NCBI RefSeq assembly: GCF_027579695.1
Contig: NC_083577.1
Span: 62,739,741-62,803,740, forward strand
Direction: 5' to 3'
DNA from: Neoarius graeffei
Lineage: Eukaryota; Chordata; Actinopteri; Siluriformes; Ariidae
DNA length: 64,000 bases
In this document: positions 48,476 through 59,600 of the stretch, in pieces
Layout: every line of letters begins with the position of its first letter
How positions within the stretch are numbered: position 1 is the stretch's first letter
Translations under genes and position numbers: made by a program
Notes under the pieces: model-generated
What the model was told of the DNA's origin: nothing
Databases searched by the model: none
The model's input: only the letters and a program-made list of their open reading frames with translations

Positions 48476-48699
48476 CTTCTGGAAGCCTAGCACCTACTCA
48501 TAAAAACAACACAGTATATGACAAGACAATTCAGTGTATATTTCAGCATGCATGCCTAGGAATTCAACCTTACTATTACCAACCTTAACATGGACAGTAT
48601 ATAGATAGTGGACAAAAGTGCTTCAAAACAGCAAATAATTAAATTTTTTTTAAGTTTTCTTTAAGAATTTTGAACATTCTGTATTTTTTCCTTCAACAC

Positions 48700-49265
48700 T
48701 TACTTTCCTATTTTCTAGTGAAACTAGATAGAACTCGATGCCAACGGCGTCAATGGGGATGCCTCCGCCTGGTAGACTACACGCCTTATTAAGTTGTGAT
48801 TTGGGGATGGACATTTGACCTCACAGTAATCTTGACCTGGTGAAATTACTTGTATCAGCCTTGGAGATATTGTGTTCACAAGGTTTTCAGACAGACATTT
48901 GACCTCACAGTGACCTTGACCTTAGACCTTTTGATCTCAAAATCTAATCAGTTTATCTTTGTCCCCAAATGCACAAATGGTGAAAGTTTGGTGAAATTCC
49001 TTTCATCTAACTTGGCGATATTGTGTTCACAAGGTTGGCAGACAGACATTTGACCTTACAGTGACCTTGACCTTAGACCTTTTGATCTCAAAATCTAATC
49101 AGTTTATCTTTGTCCCCAAATGCACAAATGGTGAAAGTTTGGTGAAATTCCTTTCATCTAACTTGGCGATATTGTGTTCACAAGGTTTCGGGACGGACAC
49201 ACGCACGCACGGACGGACAACCCGAAAACATAATGCCTCCTGCACCTTACGGTGGTGGAGGCATA
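48700..49265. repeat. Tandem duplicate of a ~150-bp unit inside a larger repeat
   Basis: The unit containing GACCTTGACCTTAGACCTTT and CATTTGACCTCACAGTGACC occurs at 48870-49025 and again at 49035-49190, nearly identical, with a partial unit before. The whole is bounded by GGCGTCAATGGGGATGCCTC-type sequence on the left and CACCTTACGGTGGTGGAGGC on the right. Frames across it repeat the same peptide and are not genes. Confidence 0.75.
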
Positions 49266-49544
49266 AAAAGTCACTTGGGCATAACAGTTAAATTATATCA
49301 TGGAGTGAACTCTGGTATAGTGGGCCATTGGGTAAACTGATACATGTCATGCTTCCTGGCATGATATGTGAAAATCAAAACTGATGTTACCACGCTTTTT
49401 AGAGGAATTGCTTGAAAGCATCAGTCTGGAAGTGGACCCAAAAAATCTTGATGTTAGAAAAATGGCATGCTTTGACTATTTTTTTTCCATAAGGCTTTAT
49501 TACTGTAACAAAGTAAGCATAAAGTTTGTTCAACTCATCTGTCC

Positions 49545-49790
49545 ATTATCTATATTGCTTTGCTGTCAGGGTCGCAGGACAAGCTGAAGCTAATCCCAGT
49601 GAGACGTGAGGTACAGCCTGGGCAGGTCACCAATCTATCGCAGGGCTAACACAGAGACAAAGAACCATTCACACTCACATTCACACCTATTGGCAATTTA
49701 GAGTAGCCAGTTGACCAAAGGTACATGTCTTTGGGCTGTGGGAGGAAACTGGAGCACCCAGAGGAAACTCACACAGGCACGGGGAGAACA
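49545..49790 (-). mobile_element. Old diverged SINE fragment
   Basis: The body of the same tRNA-derived SINE family with many substitutions (CAGGTCACCAATCTATCGCA). Confidence 0.7.
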
Positions 49791-49829
49791 TCATCTCAGA
49801 CAGTGTTTCTCAACCACTGGACCGAAGAG

Positions 49830-50200
49830 GGGCGGCACGGTGGTGTAGTGGTTAGCGCTGTCGCCTCACAGCAAGAAGGTCCGGGTTCGAGCCCCATGCC
49901 GGTGAGGGCCTTTCTGTGCGGAGTTTGCATGTTCTCCCTGTGTCCGCGTGGGTTTCCTCCGGGTGCTCTGGTTTCCCCCACAGTCCAAAGACATGCAGGT
50001 TAGGTTAACTGGTGACTCTAAATTGACTGTAGGTGTGAATGTGAGTGTGAATGGTTGTCTGTGTCTATGTGTCAGCCCTGTGATGACCTGGTGACTTGTC
50101 CAGGGTGTACCCCGCCTTTCGCCTGTAGTCAGCTGGGATAGGCTCCAGCTTGCCTGTGACCCTGTAGAACAGGATAAAGCGGCTAGAGATAATGAATGAA
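49830..50200 (+). mobile_element. tRNA-derived SINE
   Basis: Complete copy; CCGAAGAG flanks at 49822 and 50205 are the likely target duplication. It sits beside the unrelated older copy. Confidence 0.85.
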
Positions 50201-50348
50201 TGGGCCGAAGAGCCATCTAGTGGGCCATAACATTTTTTCAAGTTTGAAGCCAAATACTAAATAATTCAGGATGTCGTAGGGTCACAAATCCAGTAGCTGG
50301 TTTGCTGTATACTTTTCAAGTGGAATAAATACATTTGTGGGTAAATTA

Positions 50349-51535
50349 ATTCTTCTCCGTGCTCTCACGGAAGGCGGTCACATTTATCTGCCTCTACCTT
50401 CCCTTATCTTTCCTGCTTCTGCTGTCTCGTCTGTCTATTGTCTATACTTTTGAGAGACTCTCTCCGCACTGCTCTCCAAACTAAACATCATGGAATTGAT
50501 AAACTGGTCTCTTCACGCAATTGACACAATCTTCTCGATGAGAAGCCTGGGTTCGGGGGAACCAGCCTATCCTGCCGGAACGTTCACAGCTGGCTACACG
50601 ATAGACGCGTGGGAGAGGTGGCGGGTCGTGTGCCTGGCGGTTCTTTCTGTGAAGAACATTGAAGACATCTACCTATTCGGAACCATGATTACAGGACTTT
50701 TGCTGATTGGATTAGGCATTGCCCTGGTTTATCGAGGAAATCAGAAAACAGTGACAGCTGTTCAAAGCCCCATAAAGCTGCCCGACGTGATTGAAGCGGT
50801 GGGCAGAGCTGTCGGCACTCAGACTGTGGCTATTCAGAACTTGAACCGCAACATGGATAACATCATGGAGAAGCTTTTGGCTTTGCAAAGGAAAATGGAT
50901 CGATTCGGAGACCAGAATGGACAAACAGAGTAGTCGTGTAAAGGAATGCATCTACTCGCCCCAAGACCAAACAATCCCAATCTTATCTGCTTTCGGCTCC
51001 CTCAGATAGCACTGGCCTTGGCCAAGGCCGTTACTGGGACAACAACTCCCCCCCCCCGAAGATCACTGCTGTTAGACTCTCTCGTATTCCTTCCCCCACT
51101 TCCCATGGTCGCCGCTTTTACCCCCAGTATGACAAGTGGGTAAGCGCCGTCTTCGGCTGCAGGACCGGACTGCTTGTTTGCGCTGGGTTACCTATACCTC
51201 TGCCCCCCCCCCATGATCGCCCCCTCCCTCACCCCTTCCCCCTCGAGTCCCGAGTCATGTGTAAAGTGTACTGTGTTATTTTTGTGCTTATGTGCTGAGG
51301 TGTTTTTTTTTAATGTTCCCACACTGTACTCCCCACAGGAGCATAGTGTGGGGGTTGCTTTTTTTCTCCTCCCCTCCCCTCATGTTACTCTGTATTTTTC
51401 ATCCCTGTCTTCCTGTCCTGTCTACTCCCCGTGTCAATTGTATGTATGTGTATATGTACTGACGGGTTGACGGCTAATTTCGCTGGTACTTGTGACTAAG
51501 TGACAATAAAGGGTTAATTCATTCATTCATTAAGA
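50349..51535 (+). mobile_element. Unrecognised retro-element with a single membrane-protein ORF, copy 1
   Basis: Runs from a pyrimidine-rich leader (TTCTTCTCCGTGCTCTC) through the 147-aa frame, a C-rich 3' region, an AATAAA at 51504-51509 and an (ATTC)n tail. A perfect 25-bp direct repeat (core ACATTTGTGGGTAAATTA) flanks it at 50324-50348 and 51629-51653, about 95 bp beyond the tail on the right. A second, 5'-shorter copy is at 55505-56160. No reverse transcriptase, transposase or pol III box is seen. Confidence 0.65.
50490..50933 (+). CDS. Small single-pass membrane protein of the retro-element, 147 aa
   Basis: The ATG at 50490 (MELINWSLHAIDTIF) has an A at -3. The product has a 56-residue N-terminal part rich in Gly, Pro and Trp (WERWRVVCLAVLSV), one strong hydrophobic segment at 61-81 (YLFGTMITGLLLIGLGIALV), a basic stop-transfer YRGNQK, then an amphipathic, coiled-coil-like helix from about 99 to 140 (NRNMDNIMEKLLALQRKMD). 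I do not recognise the family. Compared with the copy at 55.5 kb, codons 57-91 (membrane segment and flank) differ at 7 sites, all synonymous, which suggests selection on the protein while the family was moving. It could be a captured host or viral-type gene or the accessory ORF of an autonomous element; no function is claimed. Confidence 0.7.
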   Translation: MELINWSLHAIDTIFSMRSLGSGEPAYPAGTFTAGYTIDAWERWRVVCLAVLSVKNIEDIYLFGTMITGLLLIGLGIALVYRGNQKTVTAVQSPIKLPDVIEAVGRAVGTQTVAIQNLNRNMDNIMEKLLALQRKMDRFGDQNGQTE

Positions 51536-51571
51536 AGAATAAGCATTTGTCACATTTAACCCACGCGCGCG

Positions 51572-51577
<6 letters not shown>

Positions 51578-51607
<30 letters not shown>
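51578..51607. repeat. (GA)n microsatellite
   Basis: AGAGAG run after GCGCGCGCACACA. Confidence 0.85.
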
Positions 51608-51609
<2 letters not shown>

Positions 51610-51872
51610 GAGCACAGCAGGCTGAATAAATAAATACATTTGTGGGTAAATTATATGGATCTGTGATGCCTGCTGGAAGAGAAGCGCAGGGAGGATTGAG
51701 AATCAAGTGGCTGTGGTTTATTTACACCCGATACTAAAACTTGTAGCGTCCTAGCAACCTTCTCAAAGACGTGTACAAAAAGCCCAGAAACTCCTATTTA
51801 CCCAGGCAAAAACAATACAGGATTTATCTTGTAGTGTCCTGATCCCCAGATCTTTAACCCAGACACATATAA

Positions 51873-51989
51873 AAAGTTGCATACCTCTATGCTCTTCCAG
51901 GTTTTCATCTGTGTGTCCATGTAGAACGATTTCTGCAGCACCAGGTAGTTTGAGATGTCAGGGAAATCAACAGATGGATAATTTTCCAA
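51873..51989 (-). pseudogene. Fragment of a SWIM/YqaJ-type transposon-derived protein
   Basis: The - strand reads MENYPSVDFPDISNYLVLQ, SFYMDTQMKTWKSIEVCNF. This pattern (DIxNYLVLQTSFYT..QMKA.KSLEAYNF) is familiar from fish predicted proteins with SWIM zinc-finger and YqaJ-like nuclease domains. Only the leading ~39 residues remain. Confidence 0.5.
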
Positions 51990-52116
51990 CTCCTAATGAA
52001 TGAATGAATAAATAACTTTATTTAAACACAATAAGTTGATCAGCAGAGCTGATGGAGTTGGGCATGTACAGATATAAATAATTACAAATACAAAAGACTA
52101 AAAATATACACAATCT

Positions 52117-52455
52117 TCTCATCTCATTATCTCTAGCCGCTTTATCCTTCTACAGGGTCGCAGGCAAGCTGGAGCCTATCCCAGCTGACTATGGGCGAAA
52201 GGCGGGGTACACCCTGGACAAGTCGCCAGATCATCACAGGGCTGACACATAGACACAGACAACCATTCACACCTACGGTCAATTTAGAGTCACCAGTTAA
52301 CCTAACCTGCATGTCTTTGGGGTTAACCGGAGCACCTGGAGGAAACCCACGCGGACAACATGCAAACTCCACATAGAAAGGCCCTCGCCGGCCCCGAACC
52401 CAGGACCTTCTTGCCGTGAGGCGACAGCGCTAACCACTACACCACCGTGCCGCCC
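52117..52455 (-). mobile_element. tRNA-derived SINE
   Basis: Reverse copy with internal deletions; duplication TACACAATCT at 52107-52116 and 52456-52465. Confidence 0.9.
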
Positions 52456-52465
52456 TACACAATCT

Positions 52466-53196
52466 TTTTAAAAAAAAAAACTTAAAACCTGTTAATTATC
52501 TTCACATTAAGTTAATTAATAGTATGCATAACTATTGTCTTTGTATTTAGTTACGGCTACAATAAGATCAAAATTTATTCAACTAATGTCAAATTTAGCT
52601 AGTAAATTTTTCTTCATAGGAAAAATCCTTCTTTGTTCACGTGTAAGGATCTAATCCCACTGAGTGGTTTTTATATCCATTTCTTTTGATTGTACTTCTT
52701 GGTTTTAATAACTTGCTTATTTACTGTACACAAACATAGCAATAAGTTCTTGTGTTAATGAACCAGACTCCACTTTTGGATCATTAATCCCTTTTGACTG
52801 AGAATTCCCTGCATCCTTGGTTTTATGTTGGCTTCTGGCACATCCATACAGTTTTAAATACAATACAATACCTACAATTAAAAACAGTTTGATTTTATTG
52901 CATTTATTTAATTCCTGGGCTCCCATCTGTGACAGGGAGTGATGTTGCATCCCATTAGTACACTTTACAGTAGATTATTAGATTCTAATAGAATAGATGA
53001 GCCAAAATAATTAGGGATCTTTTTTAATGGGCCCCGACTTGTTACAAGTATGAATAGGTGGGCCTTAAAGTACGCTACTCACTATTTACAGATGTTTTAA
53101 CTGTGTTTTCATTTAATATGTTCATTGTGAATTTTAGAAAAGCTTGGTGATGAAATTGGAAAATATTGAAGATTTTCTAAACCATCTTATTGTTGT
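52466..53196. other. No gene supported
   Basis: AT-rich. A 77-residue - strand frame (52950-52717) has one hydrophobic run (IKLFLIVGIVLYLKLYG) but no homology I recognise and no splice context. Confidence 0.35.
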
Positions 53197-53564
53197 GGGC
53201 GGCGCGGTGGTGTAGTGGTTAGCGCTGTCGCCTCACAGCAAGAAGGTCCGGGTTCGAGCCCTGTGGCCGGCGAGGGCCTTTCTGTGCGGAGTTTGCAAGT
53301 TCTCCCCGTGTCCGCGTGGGTTTCCTCCAGGTGCTCCGGTTTCCCCCACAGTCCAAAGACATGCAGGTTAGGTTAACTGGTGACTCTAAATTGACCGTAG
53401 GTGTGAATGTGAGTGTGAATGGTTGTCTGTGTCTATGTGTCAGCCCTGTGATGACCTGGTGACTTGTCCAGGGTGTACCCCGCCTTTCGCCCGTAGTCAG
53501 CTGGGATAGGCTCCATCTTGCCTGCAACCCTGTAGAACAGGATAAAGCGGCTACAGATAATGAG
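53197..53564 (+). mobile_element. tRNA-derived SINE
   Basis: Complete copy; 13-bp duplication ATCTTATTGTTGT at 53184-53196 and 53565-53577. Confidence 0.92.
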
Positions 53565-53944
53565 ATCTTATTGTTGTTATTGCTGTGAAAAATTAATTGT
53601 AGAAGGTTAATTAGGTCAACATCTTAATATGTAGTCTACTCTCTATTAAACTAATGAGCATGGCCTGAGCCCCTCACCACATACCCTACACACTCATATG
53701 CACTCACTGGCGAACTTATATTGTGCAACAATATAATCATGTGCCTTAAATAGTTCTTATATCTGTTCACATATGGCCTAATGTCAAAAACAAAGTATTG
53801 CTGTTGTCTGCTGCATTGCACTATATATTGCACATTTAAATAATATTGGCTGGCACGGAGTTGTATATCAGATATATTCCATTCAGCTAGCATGATATTG
53901 AACGAGTTATAGTTTCAGAGGGAAGTTTAACTTTAAAACCTTGA

Positions 53945-54118
53945 GTGCGCGCACAAAAAAAAAGACATTTTAGTGTTTCCATATATGGAATAAAACTTTG
54001 GAACAGTCTGAATGTGAAGCTAAAAGAATACCCAAACATCAAACAATTTAAGAAGAAATACCTCATAAAAACCATTTATTTGTATGAGCCTGAACACCTG
54101 TGTTACTTAAACACCCTC
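53945..54118 (+). mobile_element. LINE ORF2 C-terminal fragment
   Basis: RHFSVSIYGIKLWNSLNVKL followed by IKQFKKKYLIKTI matches the usual C-terminal end of fish non-LTR retrotransposons (xLWNSLP). 53578-53944 before it shows nothing. Confidence 0.6.
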
Positions 54119-54145
54119 TTCAGTCTCATACAAATAAATGGTTTT

Positions 54146-54516
54146 CTCATCTCATCTCATTATCTCTAGCCGCTTTATCCTTCTACAGGGTCGCAGGCAA
54201 GCTGGAGCCTATCCCAGCTGACTACGGGCGAAAGGCGGGGTACACCCTGGACAAGTCGCCAGGTCATCACAGGGCTGACACATAGACACAGACAACCATT
54301 CACACTCACACCTACGGTCAATTTAGAGTCACCAGTTAACCTAACCTGCATGTCTTTGGACTGTGGGGGAAACCGGAGCACCCGGAGGAAACCCACGCGG
54401 ACATGGGGAGAACATGCAAACTCCACACAGAAAGGCCCTCGCCGGCCGCTGGGCTCGAACCCAGGACCTTCTTGCTGTGAGGCGACAGCGCTAACCACTA
54501 CACCACCGTGCCGCCC
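54146..54516 (-). mobile_element. tRNA-derived SINE
   Basis: Complete reverse copy. TTTACTTATAC-type sequence at its right edge adjoins the next MITE. Confidence 0.88.
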
Positions 54517-54530
54517 CGTATTTACTTATA

Positions 54531-55045
54531 CCAGTCAAAAGTTTGGAAACACCTTCAAATTCGATTTTTTTTTCCTACATTGTAGAACAATACTGAACTC
54601 ATCAAAACTATGAAATAACCTTATGGAACATATGGAATTATATGGTAAACAAAAGTGTTAAAAAAAACACGTTTCATCTTTTAAATTCTTCAAAGTTGTC
54701 ACTATTTACCTTGAAAACAGCTTTGCACACTGTTGGCATTATCTGAACCAGCTTCATGAGGTAGTCACCTGGAATGCTTCTCAATTAACAGGTGTGTCTT
54801 GTCAAAAATGAAATTTCTTGCCTTCTTAATGCATTTGACACCATCAAACAGTAAAGAGTAAATAATAAAAATACAGTAAATAGCCCTGTTCGACAACTGT
54901 AGTAATCCATATTATGTCAAGAACCACTCAACTAAGTAAAGAGAAATAACAGTCAGTCATTACTTTAAGACACGAAGTGTCTTTTAGTTAATTAAAATAA
55001 AGAAAAAAACATCGAATTTGAAGGTGTTTCCAAACTTTTGACTGG
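54531..55045. mobile_element. Tc1/mariner-type MITE with long inverted ends
   Basis: The ends CCAGTCAAAAGTTTGGAAAC and their exact complement extend about 35 bp; TA flanks at 54529-54530 and 55046-55047. No transposase. Confidence 0.92.
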
Positions 55046-55073
55046 TACTGTGTATATTATTTACACACACAGC

Positions 55074-55430
55074 CATCCATTATCTGTAGCCGCTTATCCT
55101 GTTCTACAGGGTCGCAGGCAAGCTGGAGCCTATCCCAGCTGACTATGGGCGAGAGGCGGGGTACACCCTGGACAAGTCACCAGATCATCACAGGGCTGAC
55201 ACATAGACACAGACAACCATTCACACTCACATTCACACCTACGGTCAATTTAGAGTCACCAGTTAACCTAACCTGCATGTCTTTGGACTGTGGGGGAAAC
55301 CAGAGCACCCGGAGGAAACCCAAGCAGACATGGGGAGAACATGCAAACTCCACACAGAAAGGCCCTCGCCGGCCGCTGGGCTCGAACCCGGACCTTCTTG
55401 CTGTGAGGCGACAGTGCTAACCACTACACA
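55074..55430 (-). mobile_element. tRNA-derived SINE, head truncated
   Basis: Reverse copy of the GGATGG-tail subfamily missing the last ~20 bp of the tRNA-like head. Confidence 0.85.
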
Positions 55431-55504
55431 TTTATTCAAAGTCCTCCTCCATGGAAAAAGTGGGCCGGGTTTGGGCATGAAACTCCCAGGCCCTACACAC
55501 ACAC

Positions 55505-56160
55505 ACAATCTTCTCGACGAGAAGCCTGGGTTCGGGGGAACCAGCCTGTCCTGCCAGAACTTTCACAGCTGGATATACGATGGACGCTTGGGAGAAGTGT
55601 CGTGTCGTGTGCCTGGCGGTTCTTTCTGTGGATGACATTGAGGATATTTACCTATTCGGAACCATGATCACAGGACTTTTGCTGATTGGACTAGGCATTG
55701 CCCTGGTGTATCGAGGAAATCAGAAAACGGTGACAGCTGTTCCAAGCCCCATAAAGCTGCCCGACATGATTGAAGCGGTGGGCAGAGCTGTCGGCACTCA
55801 GACTGTGGCTATTTAAAAACTTGAGCCGCTTGGTGGATTCCATATTGGAGAAGTTGATGGCTTTGCAGAGAGATATGGATCATTTTAATGACCAGAATGG
55901 ACGAGCGGGGTAGTCTGCCACGTCTACCTGTTTCAAGTCTAAACAAATTCCAATCTTATCTTCAGCTCTCCCAGCCAGCACTGCCTCAAGGTCACTGCTG
56001 GAGCAACAATCTTCCCCTGAAGATGACTGCAGTTAGACTCTCTCTCTGTATTTCCTATTATTTCCTATTATTCCCTACTATTGCACCATTCCTGTGTTTT
56101 GTTTGTTTGTTTTGTGTGTATGCTTTTATCTGTGTTGTACTATGAAAGCTAAGTGGTACC
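55505..56160 (+). pseudogene. Copy 2 of the membrane-protein retro-element, 5'-truncated and frame-broken
   Basis: Homology to copy 1 starts at ATCTTCTCGACGAGAAGCC (55508), inside the ORF, so the leader and first ~12 codons are missing. The frame stays open through the membrane segment and stops at GTQTVAI, where CAG became TAA with one added A (55815). The rest is still recognisable to about 56060. The 5' truncation is what reverse transcription from the 3' end would leave. Confidence 0.75.
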
Positions 56161-56934
56161 GGCACTTTTTTTTTTTTTTAAGGATTTTCCACTAGGAGAC
56201 CAACTCGTCTGGGCAATACAATCACAGGCCATGCGGCTGCACCGCTGTGGCATATTCTGTGATGCAAATTGCCGCATTATGAATCCTCGTTTCAGCCAGC
56301 ATAATATCAACATAGTTAATGCAGTGCCAAGTTACCATAACTTCATCATAAGTATGGTAAAATACTAAAATTACACTATGAGTTTAAGTTATTGTTTTAT
56401 CAACTTTCATATTATGTACAACCCCTGGCAAAAAGTATGGAATCACCCGTCTTGGATGAGCACTCATTCAGGCGTTTTATTCTGTAGAACAAATTGAGAT
56501 CACAAACATGATACAATAATAAAGTCATTCCAAAGTGCAACTTCTTGGCCTTCAGAAACACTAAAATAAACGAAGAAAATACATTGTGATAGTCAGCAAA
56601 TGTTACTTTTATAGACCAAGCACAGGGAAAAAAAATATGGAATCACTCAATTCTGAGGAAAAAAATATGGAATCACTCAATTTTCAGGTAGAAAATAAGG
56701 ACTCACCCAGTCAATTTCCTTTCCCTAAATTGACACCTGCCTCAGATTAGATCTGCTCGTTAGTCTGCAGTTAGAAACAGCGCAGTTATCACACCTTGGA
56801 GGGCTGCTGGACCAAGTGGATTGGCAAGAATCATGGCTCCAACAAGAGAGATGTCTCTTGAAACCAGGGGCGCAGATAGGATTTTTGAACTGGGGGGGAC
56901 TGAGCTGTCAGCAAATGATTCCATTTTGTGTATA

Positions 56935-57270
56935 TATATACACTGAGAATATTGCTTAAAGCCCCGAGGTGGGAAAGTGCAAGTGCTTTGTTTGTAAATG
57001 CTAAGGTTCCTACATTTCAGGCTCTGATGAGGAAACTTATGCACAAATTTATGTGTAGGTTATATGAATCTAGAAATGTTATCATCATGAGTTTGTGTAA
57101 TATAAAGGAGAGTGATATTTTATATATTTCTGACATGTGGAAACATTGGAAAAGCCAACTTTATGTTGGCCTATCTTAAATGTTTTTTTTTTTTTTTTTT
57201 TTTTTTTTTTTGTAAGTGTGTATTTTTATATGTATTATTTGGACCTTTGAGTCTGTAACAATAAAGTGTG
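56935..57270 (+). mobile_element. LINE 3' fragment inside the nest
   Basis: TLRILLKAPRWESASALFVN and LMRKLMHKFMCRLYESRN correspond to the - strand fragment at 35.7-36.1 kb; followed by a T run and AATAAAG at 57260. Confidence 0.75.
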
Positions 57271-57299
57271 TATATATACACACACACACACACACACTA

Positions 57300-57817
57300 C
57301 CATTCAAAAGTTTGGGGTCACTTTGAAATGTCCTTATTTTTGAAAGAAAAGCACTGTTCTTTTCAATGAAGATGACTTTAAACTAATCAGAAATCCACTC
57401 TATACATTGCTAATGTGGTAAATGACTATTCTAGCTGCAAATGTCTGGTTTTTGGTGCAATATCTCCATAGGTGTATAGAGGCCCATTTCCAGCAACTCT
57501 CACTCCAGTGTTCTAATGGTACAATGTGTTTGCTCATTGCCTCAGAAGGCTAATGGATGATTAGAAAACCCTTGTACAATCATGTTAGCACAGCTGAAAA
57601 CAGTTGAGCTCTTTAGAGAAGCTATAAAACTGACCTTCCTTTGAACAGATTGAGTTTCTGGAGCATCACATTTGTGGGGTCGATTAAATGCTCAAAATGG
57701 CCAGAAAAATGTCTTGACTATATTTTCTATTCATTTTACAACTTATGGTGGGAAATAAAAGTGTGAATTTTCATGGAAAACACAAAATTGTCTGGGTGAC
57801 CCCAAACTTTTGAACAG
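57300..57817. mobile_element. Tc1/mariner MITE, inner level of the nest
   Basis: Inverted ends CATTCAAAAGTTTGGGGTCA with TA flanks at 57298-57299 and 57818-57819. Confidence 0.9.
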
Positions 57818-58939
57818 TAGTGTGTATACATGTTATTTCACCTCCCTCACTGCCATCACCAGGAACTACCTGCAGGCCAGGACAATAACATTTTAACATA
57901 GCCTATGGAACTCCAAAGTTTACACATTATCATCACGCACAGAAATTGCAAAACTGCAAAACTAGTTTTAAAACCGCTAAGTTCCAACTGTTGAACATAG
58001 CGAGAGGCTGGGCTACGTGTGTGTGTGTAAAGTGTAAACCAGTGCATCCTGACTTTCTAACTATGCCTGTGTGTTGCGTGAGCGGCAGTCAGTCAACAAC
58101 TCTTCGCAAAGTTTCCTTATGAAACACTATGCTCGCTGAAATTATGGCAGGGAACGCCAGATTAAACATTAAAACTGCCTTCTGAGCACTGTATCTACAG
58201 GCTACCACCGAAAGAAGGAGGCTACCAGAAAGGCTTCTCTACTCCGGACGATTTTACTTTCACTACGACATTACTTTGAACAGACTATCAAAAAATTGCA
58301 AGGTGATATGATAAAGTAAGGCACAGTTTACTTACAGTCTTTTTTTTTTTAAACGATGCAATCGTTTTCTGCCTTTTGGCACCCTTCATCATGCCGTGTT
58401 GGGGTCCTGAACTAGCAGGAGCTGTCCCCGATATGCCTGTCACTTGTGGGTAACCATAGCAACCAAGCTCGAGCTCGCAACCTGTGCAGTCTGCGCAGCT
58501 GCAACTGTATATGCTGTGCACCTCAATAAACCGAATGGTAATTAGTCTTTTGATTTTTCGGTGAGGTTTGCCTTATGCAAAGAAAGGCAGCATAGACGTT
58601 TTCCTCCCTATAAGTGGGGGGGGGGACCGAACGAGGTGAATTTAAATCTGGGTGGGACGAATCCCCCCCGTCCCCCCCTCTATCTGCGCCCGTGATTTTA
58701 CGGTATATATTTATATATATATTTTTTTCCCTGTGCTTGGTCTATAAAAGTAACATTTACTGACTTCTACAATGCTTTTTCTTCATTTCTTTTAGTGTTT
58801 CTGAAGGCCAAGAAAGTGCACTTTGGAATGACTTTATTGTTGTATCATGTTTGTGATCTGAGTTTGTTCTACAAAATAAAACGTGTGAATGAGTGCTCAT
58901 TTAAGACTGGTGATTCCATACTTTTTGCCAGGGGTTGTA

Positions 58940-59600
58940 TTTTAAGAAACCGTGAAAAATAAGAAAATCTTCAATTTTATTGCTCAATGTGAAACATAGT
59001 ATCAAATAACTGTATATTTAGTCTATAATTTGGAAATTGGAACAGTCTTGATAACCCAACTTCAATATTTCTTAAACATTCCAATCCAAAGAAAACAGTC
59101 TTATGAATTTGGACCAGCAATTCAAGCATCTCCCATAATCCCATTTCAGTTTTACCTTTCAGCATCAATCTAACATAACTTGGTTTAAAATTTGGTCTCC
59201 CAGTGAAGCTGGTTTGGCATTGACTAGGAGACCAAATCTGGCCACTGGGAGACCATTTGGAAATATATTGAAAGCTTCCTCTTCTGTCACCACAAATGGT
59301 TCCATACTTCCTCACAACTATAAGGATCTGTTTCTTCTACACTTACCTGGTTTTACTCTCTGGTCTAATCAAGAGGACGGTTCTCGTTTTTTTTTTCCAT
59401 GTTTCAACCCTACAACTTTTGTCCGATATAGGGGGGAAACAGCTGAGTCACATGAGCTGTCTTTTATTTCTCCTGTAAAATGAAACTAGTGACAGAGGGC
59501 GGGCTCTAAAGCGAAGGCAGGAGGGCTTCAATGCAGTACGTCATTTCCTGTGGAAAAAAGTTTTGTTACTGAATGCTGTGTCGTAATGTGGGACCAAGTT
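58940..59600. other. No gene supported
   Basis: Short frames on both strands without domains. CATTTCAGTTTTACC and CACTGGGAGACCA motifs suggest further repeat debris. Confidence 0.35.

Larger units (their letters stand above)
56865..58694. mobile_element. TIR element, second level of the nest
   Basis: Ends GGGGCGCAGATAGG and CTATCTGCGCCC. Long G runs lie inside both ends. A frame near 58063 begins MPVCCVSGSQSTTLRK, which may be the start of a THAP-like zinc finger, but stops follow. Confidence 0.65.
56419..58937 (+). mobile_element. Tc1-like transposon, outer level of a nest
   Basis: Inverted ends CAACCCCTGGCAAAAAGTAT, about 220 bp long, with TA at 56417-56418 and 58938-58939. The transposase begins at 56834 (MAPTREMSLETR) and is cut there by the next element. 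Direct AAAAAATATGGAATCACTC repeats lie near 56640-56690. Confidence 0.88.

Noticed and set aside
48850-49291. Two + strand frames sharing TLDLLISKSNQFIFVPKCTN
   Set aside because: They are the tandem repeat read twice, not a duplicated gene.
52717-52950. 77-residue - strand frame with a hydrophobic run
   Set aside because: No homology recognised, no splice or promoter context; kept only as a note.
59214-59483. 89-residue + strand frame
   Set aside because: Overlaps a - strand frame of similar length; neither shows domain content or splice context.
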